From positions 1 through 25,642 of the forward strand of contig DAJH01000081.1 of the NCBI GenBank assembly GCA_002498925.1: DNA of 25,642 nt, read 5' to 3'. The DNA comes from Euryarchaeota archaeon UBA173. Lineage in GTDB: Archaea > Thermoplasmatota > Poseidoniia > Poseidoniales > Thalassarchaeaceae. This document shows positions 24,669 through 25,642 of this stretch, piece by piece. The position numbers and the translations under genes are program-made. The notes under the pieces were generated by a model that made no database searches, was not told where the DNA came from, and saw nothing but the letters and a program-made list of their open reading frames with translations. Positions within the stretch are counted from its first letter, which is position 1. Each line of letters begins with the position of its first letter.

Positions 24669-25640
24669 TCAGATTCTCCTTTTCTTGGACACCAAGGCCA
24701 CTTCAGACATCAGCTCCCTAGCAGGGGTAGCTGGAAGGGTGTCAAGAATCTTCAGAGCCCTGTCTACATGGTTCTGAATTAACTGCTTCACGTACTCCAT
24801 CGAATCTGAGATTTCCAACAGCGAGTGGAGCTCATTCCACCTATCGTCACTGAAGTTACTGAGAACATCCGCCAGATGCTCTCTCTCCGCTCCATGCAGG
24901 GTGGTCAACGCATGAATCAGCGGGAGGGTCATCTTTCCTTCATGTACATCAGTACCCCTAGGCTTGCCCATGGAGGGGTCTCCAGTCAGGTCGAGGAGGT
25001 CATCTACCAGTTGGAACGCTCTGCCGAACTCAGTTCCGAATTCGTAAAGCAGATCTGCGACCTCCTGAGTCGCGCCAGCAACTAACGCAGCGCATGCACA
25101 GCTGGTTGAGAATGGCCCCACCGTCTTGCCATCGATAATTGAGTAGTAGTCCTCCGGCGTCGTAGATAGGTCCCCTATGTGATCGAACTGAAGTAGTTCG
25201 CCGGTCGCGATATTGGCACAGGCCGAGGCTATCATGTCAACTACCTCTAGGTCGTACCTCCCTCCCTTTGCGAAGCCAACTGAGAAAAGGTAATCTCCGG
25301 CGATTATCGCATGTGACAGTCCGTGAGAGGAGTGGAGTGTCGGCCTCCCTCTCCTGAATTTTGATTGGTCGTAAATGTCGTCGTGAACCAGGGTAGCAGT
25401 GTGGAGTAGTTCAGAGGATAGTGCTAGATCCATGACCTCCGATACGTCATCTCCACCTGCTGCCTCGTAAGAGAGAATACAGAGAAGTGGCCTGAGCCTC
25501 TTCCCCCCTGCTAGGAGGACGTCTCTAGCGAGCACCATTGCTGGTGCCTCTGAAGATGACATCGCATCGTACACCAACGATTCCAGCGACTCCTCGAAGA
25601 GATTCAGGCGCTTATCTAAACGCCTCTTTACCGACAGCAT
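24669..25640 (-). CDS. Polyprenyl diphosphate synthase (geranylgeranyl or longer)
   Basis: This trans-prenyltransferase condenses isopentenyl diphosphate units. Among 323 residues, GGKRLRPL (45-52) binds isopentenyl diphosphate, and the first Asp-rich motif DDIYD (87-91) is followed by RRGRPTLH (97-103). The second motif is DDLLD (213-217), followed by GKPRGTDVHEGKMTLPLIHAL. Chain length is unclear: the residue five before the first Asp is Ala82, not an aromatic, in LLHTATLVHDD, which recalls long-chain synthases. The ATG at 25640 lies two bases from the window end, so a start further upstream cannot be excluded. It is probably co-transcribed with the reductase downstream. Confidence 0.9.
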   Translation of the reverse strand: MLSVKRRLDKRLNLFEESLESLVYDAMSSSEAPAMVLARDVLLAGGKRLRPLLCILSYEAAGGDDVSEVMDLALSSELLHTATLVHDDIYDQSKFRRGRPTLHSSHGLSHAIIAGDYLFSVGFAKGGRYDLEVVDMIASACANIATGELLQFDHIGDLSTTPEDYYSIIDGKTVGPFSTSCACAALVAGATQEVADLLYEFGTEFGRAFQLVDDLLDLTGDPSMGKPRGTDVHEGKMTLPLIHALTTLHGAEREHLADVLSNFSDDRWNELHSLLEISDSMEYVKQLIQNHVDRALKILDTLPATPARELMSEVALVSKKRRI

Positions 25641-25642
25641 CG

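Overview
The window looks like a piece of a planktonic euryarchaeal genome, most likely Thermoplasmatota and plausibly marine group II (Poseidoniia). This assignment is an inference from gene content. The archaeal signs are a complete nine-gene A-type ATP synthase operon in the order H-I-K-E-C-F-A-B-D, an archaeal-style geranylgeranyl reductase, and many starts preceded by GGAGGTGAT-like ribosome binding sites. Alongside these sit genes of bacterial style: class II HMG-CoA reductase, L-aspartate oxidase, and smc-scpA-scpB. Coding is dense, intergenic gaps are short, and I see no tRNA, rRNA, CRISPR or insertion sequence.

Layout. (1) Bases 1-1659, minus strand: the N-terminal part of a P-loop ATPase whose Walker A lysine is arginine, followed by a long acidic Pro/Glu/Ser-rich region that runs off the window edge. 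(2) Bases 1660-2023: the only long gap. It is AT-rich, carries seven AACGC/GCGTT cores (six with a full TTAACGC or CTAACGC box) and an AT hairpin, and is either a replication-origin-like element or an operator. (3) Bases 2024-3322, plus strand: class II HMG-CoA reductase (mevalonate pathway). (4) Bases 8892-3323, minus strand: smc-scpA-scpB, the condensin complex, in one tight operon; the SMC protein carries an acidic tail of about 118 residues beyond its head. (5) Bases 9027-10706, plus strand: nadB, meeting panE tail-to-tail with no base between them. (6) Bases 14053-10707, minus strand: a large membrane protein that looks like a site-2 protease (M50, EGY-like) which has lost its metal ligands and has a secreted C-terminal domain of about 400 residues, translationally linked to panE. 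(7) Bases 22692-14113, minus strand: the ATP synthase operon. (8) Bases 22773-23543, plus strand: a UbiE/MenG-like methyltransferase, divergent from the ATP synthase operon. (9) Bases 25640-23552, minus strand: a polyprenyl diphosphate synthase and a geranylgeranyl reductase.

How the genes fit together. HMG-CoA reductase, the polyprenyl synthase and the geranylgeranyl reductase belong to isoprenoid lipid synthesis. The methyltransferase suggests a respiratory quinone step, which would feed the ATP synthase energetically. SMC-ScpAB organises the chromosome, and the nearby repeat cluster beside an ATPase gene is a candidate origin or partition site. NadB and PanE feed NAD and coenzyme A. The most unusual items are the pseudoprotease, the AACGC repeat region with its odd ATPase, and the acidic tails on the SMC and the ATPase.
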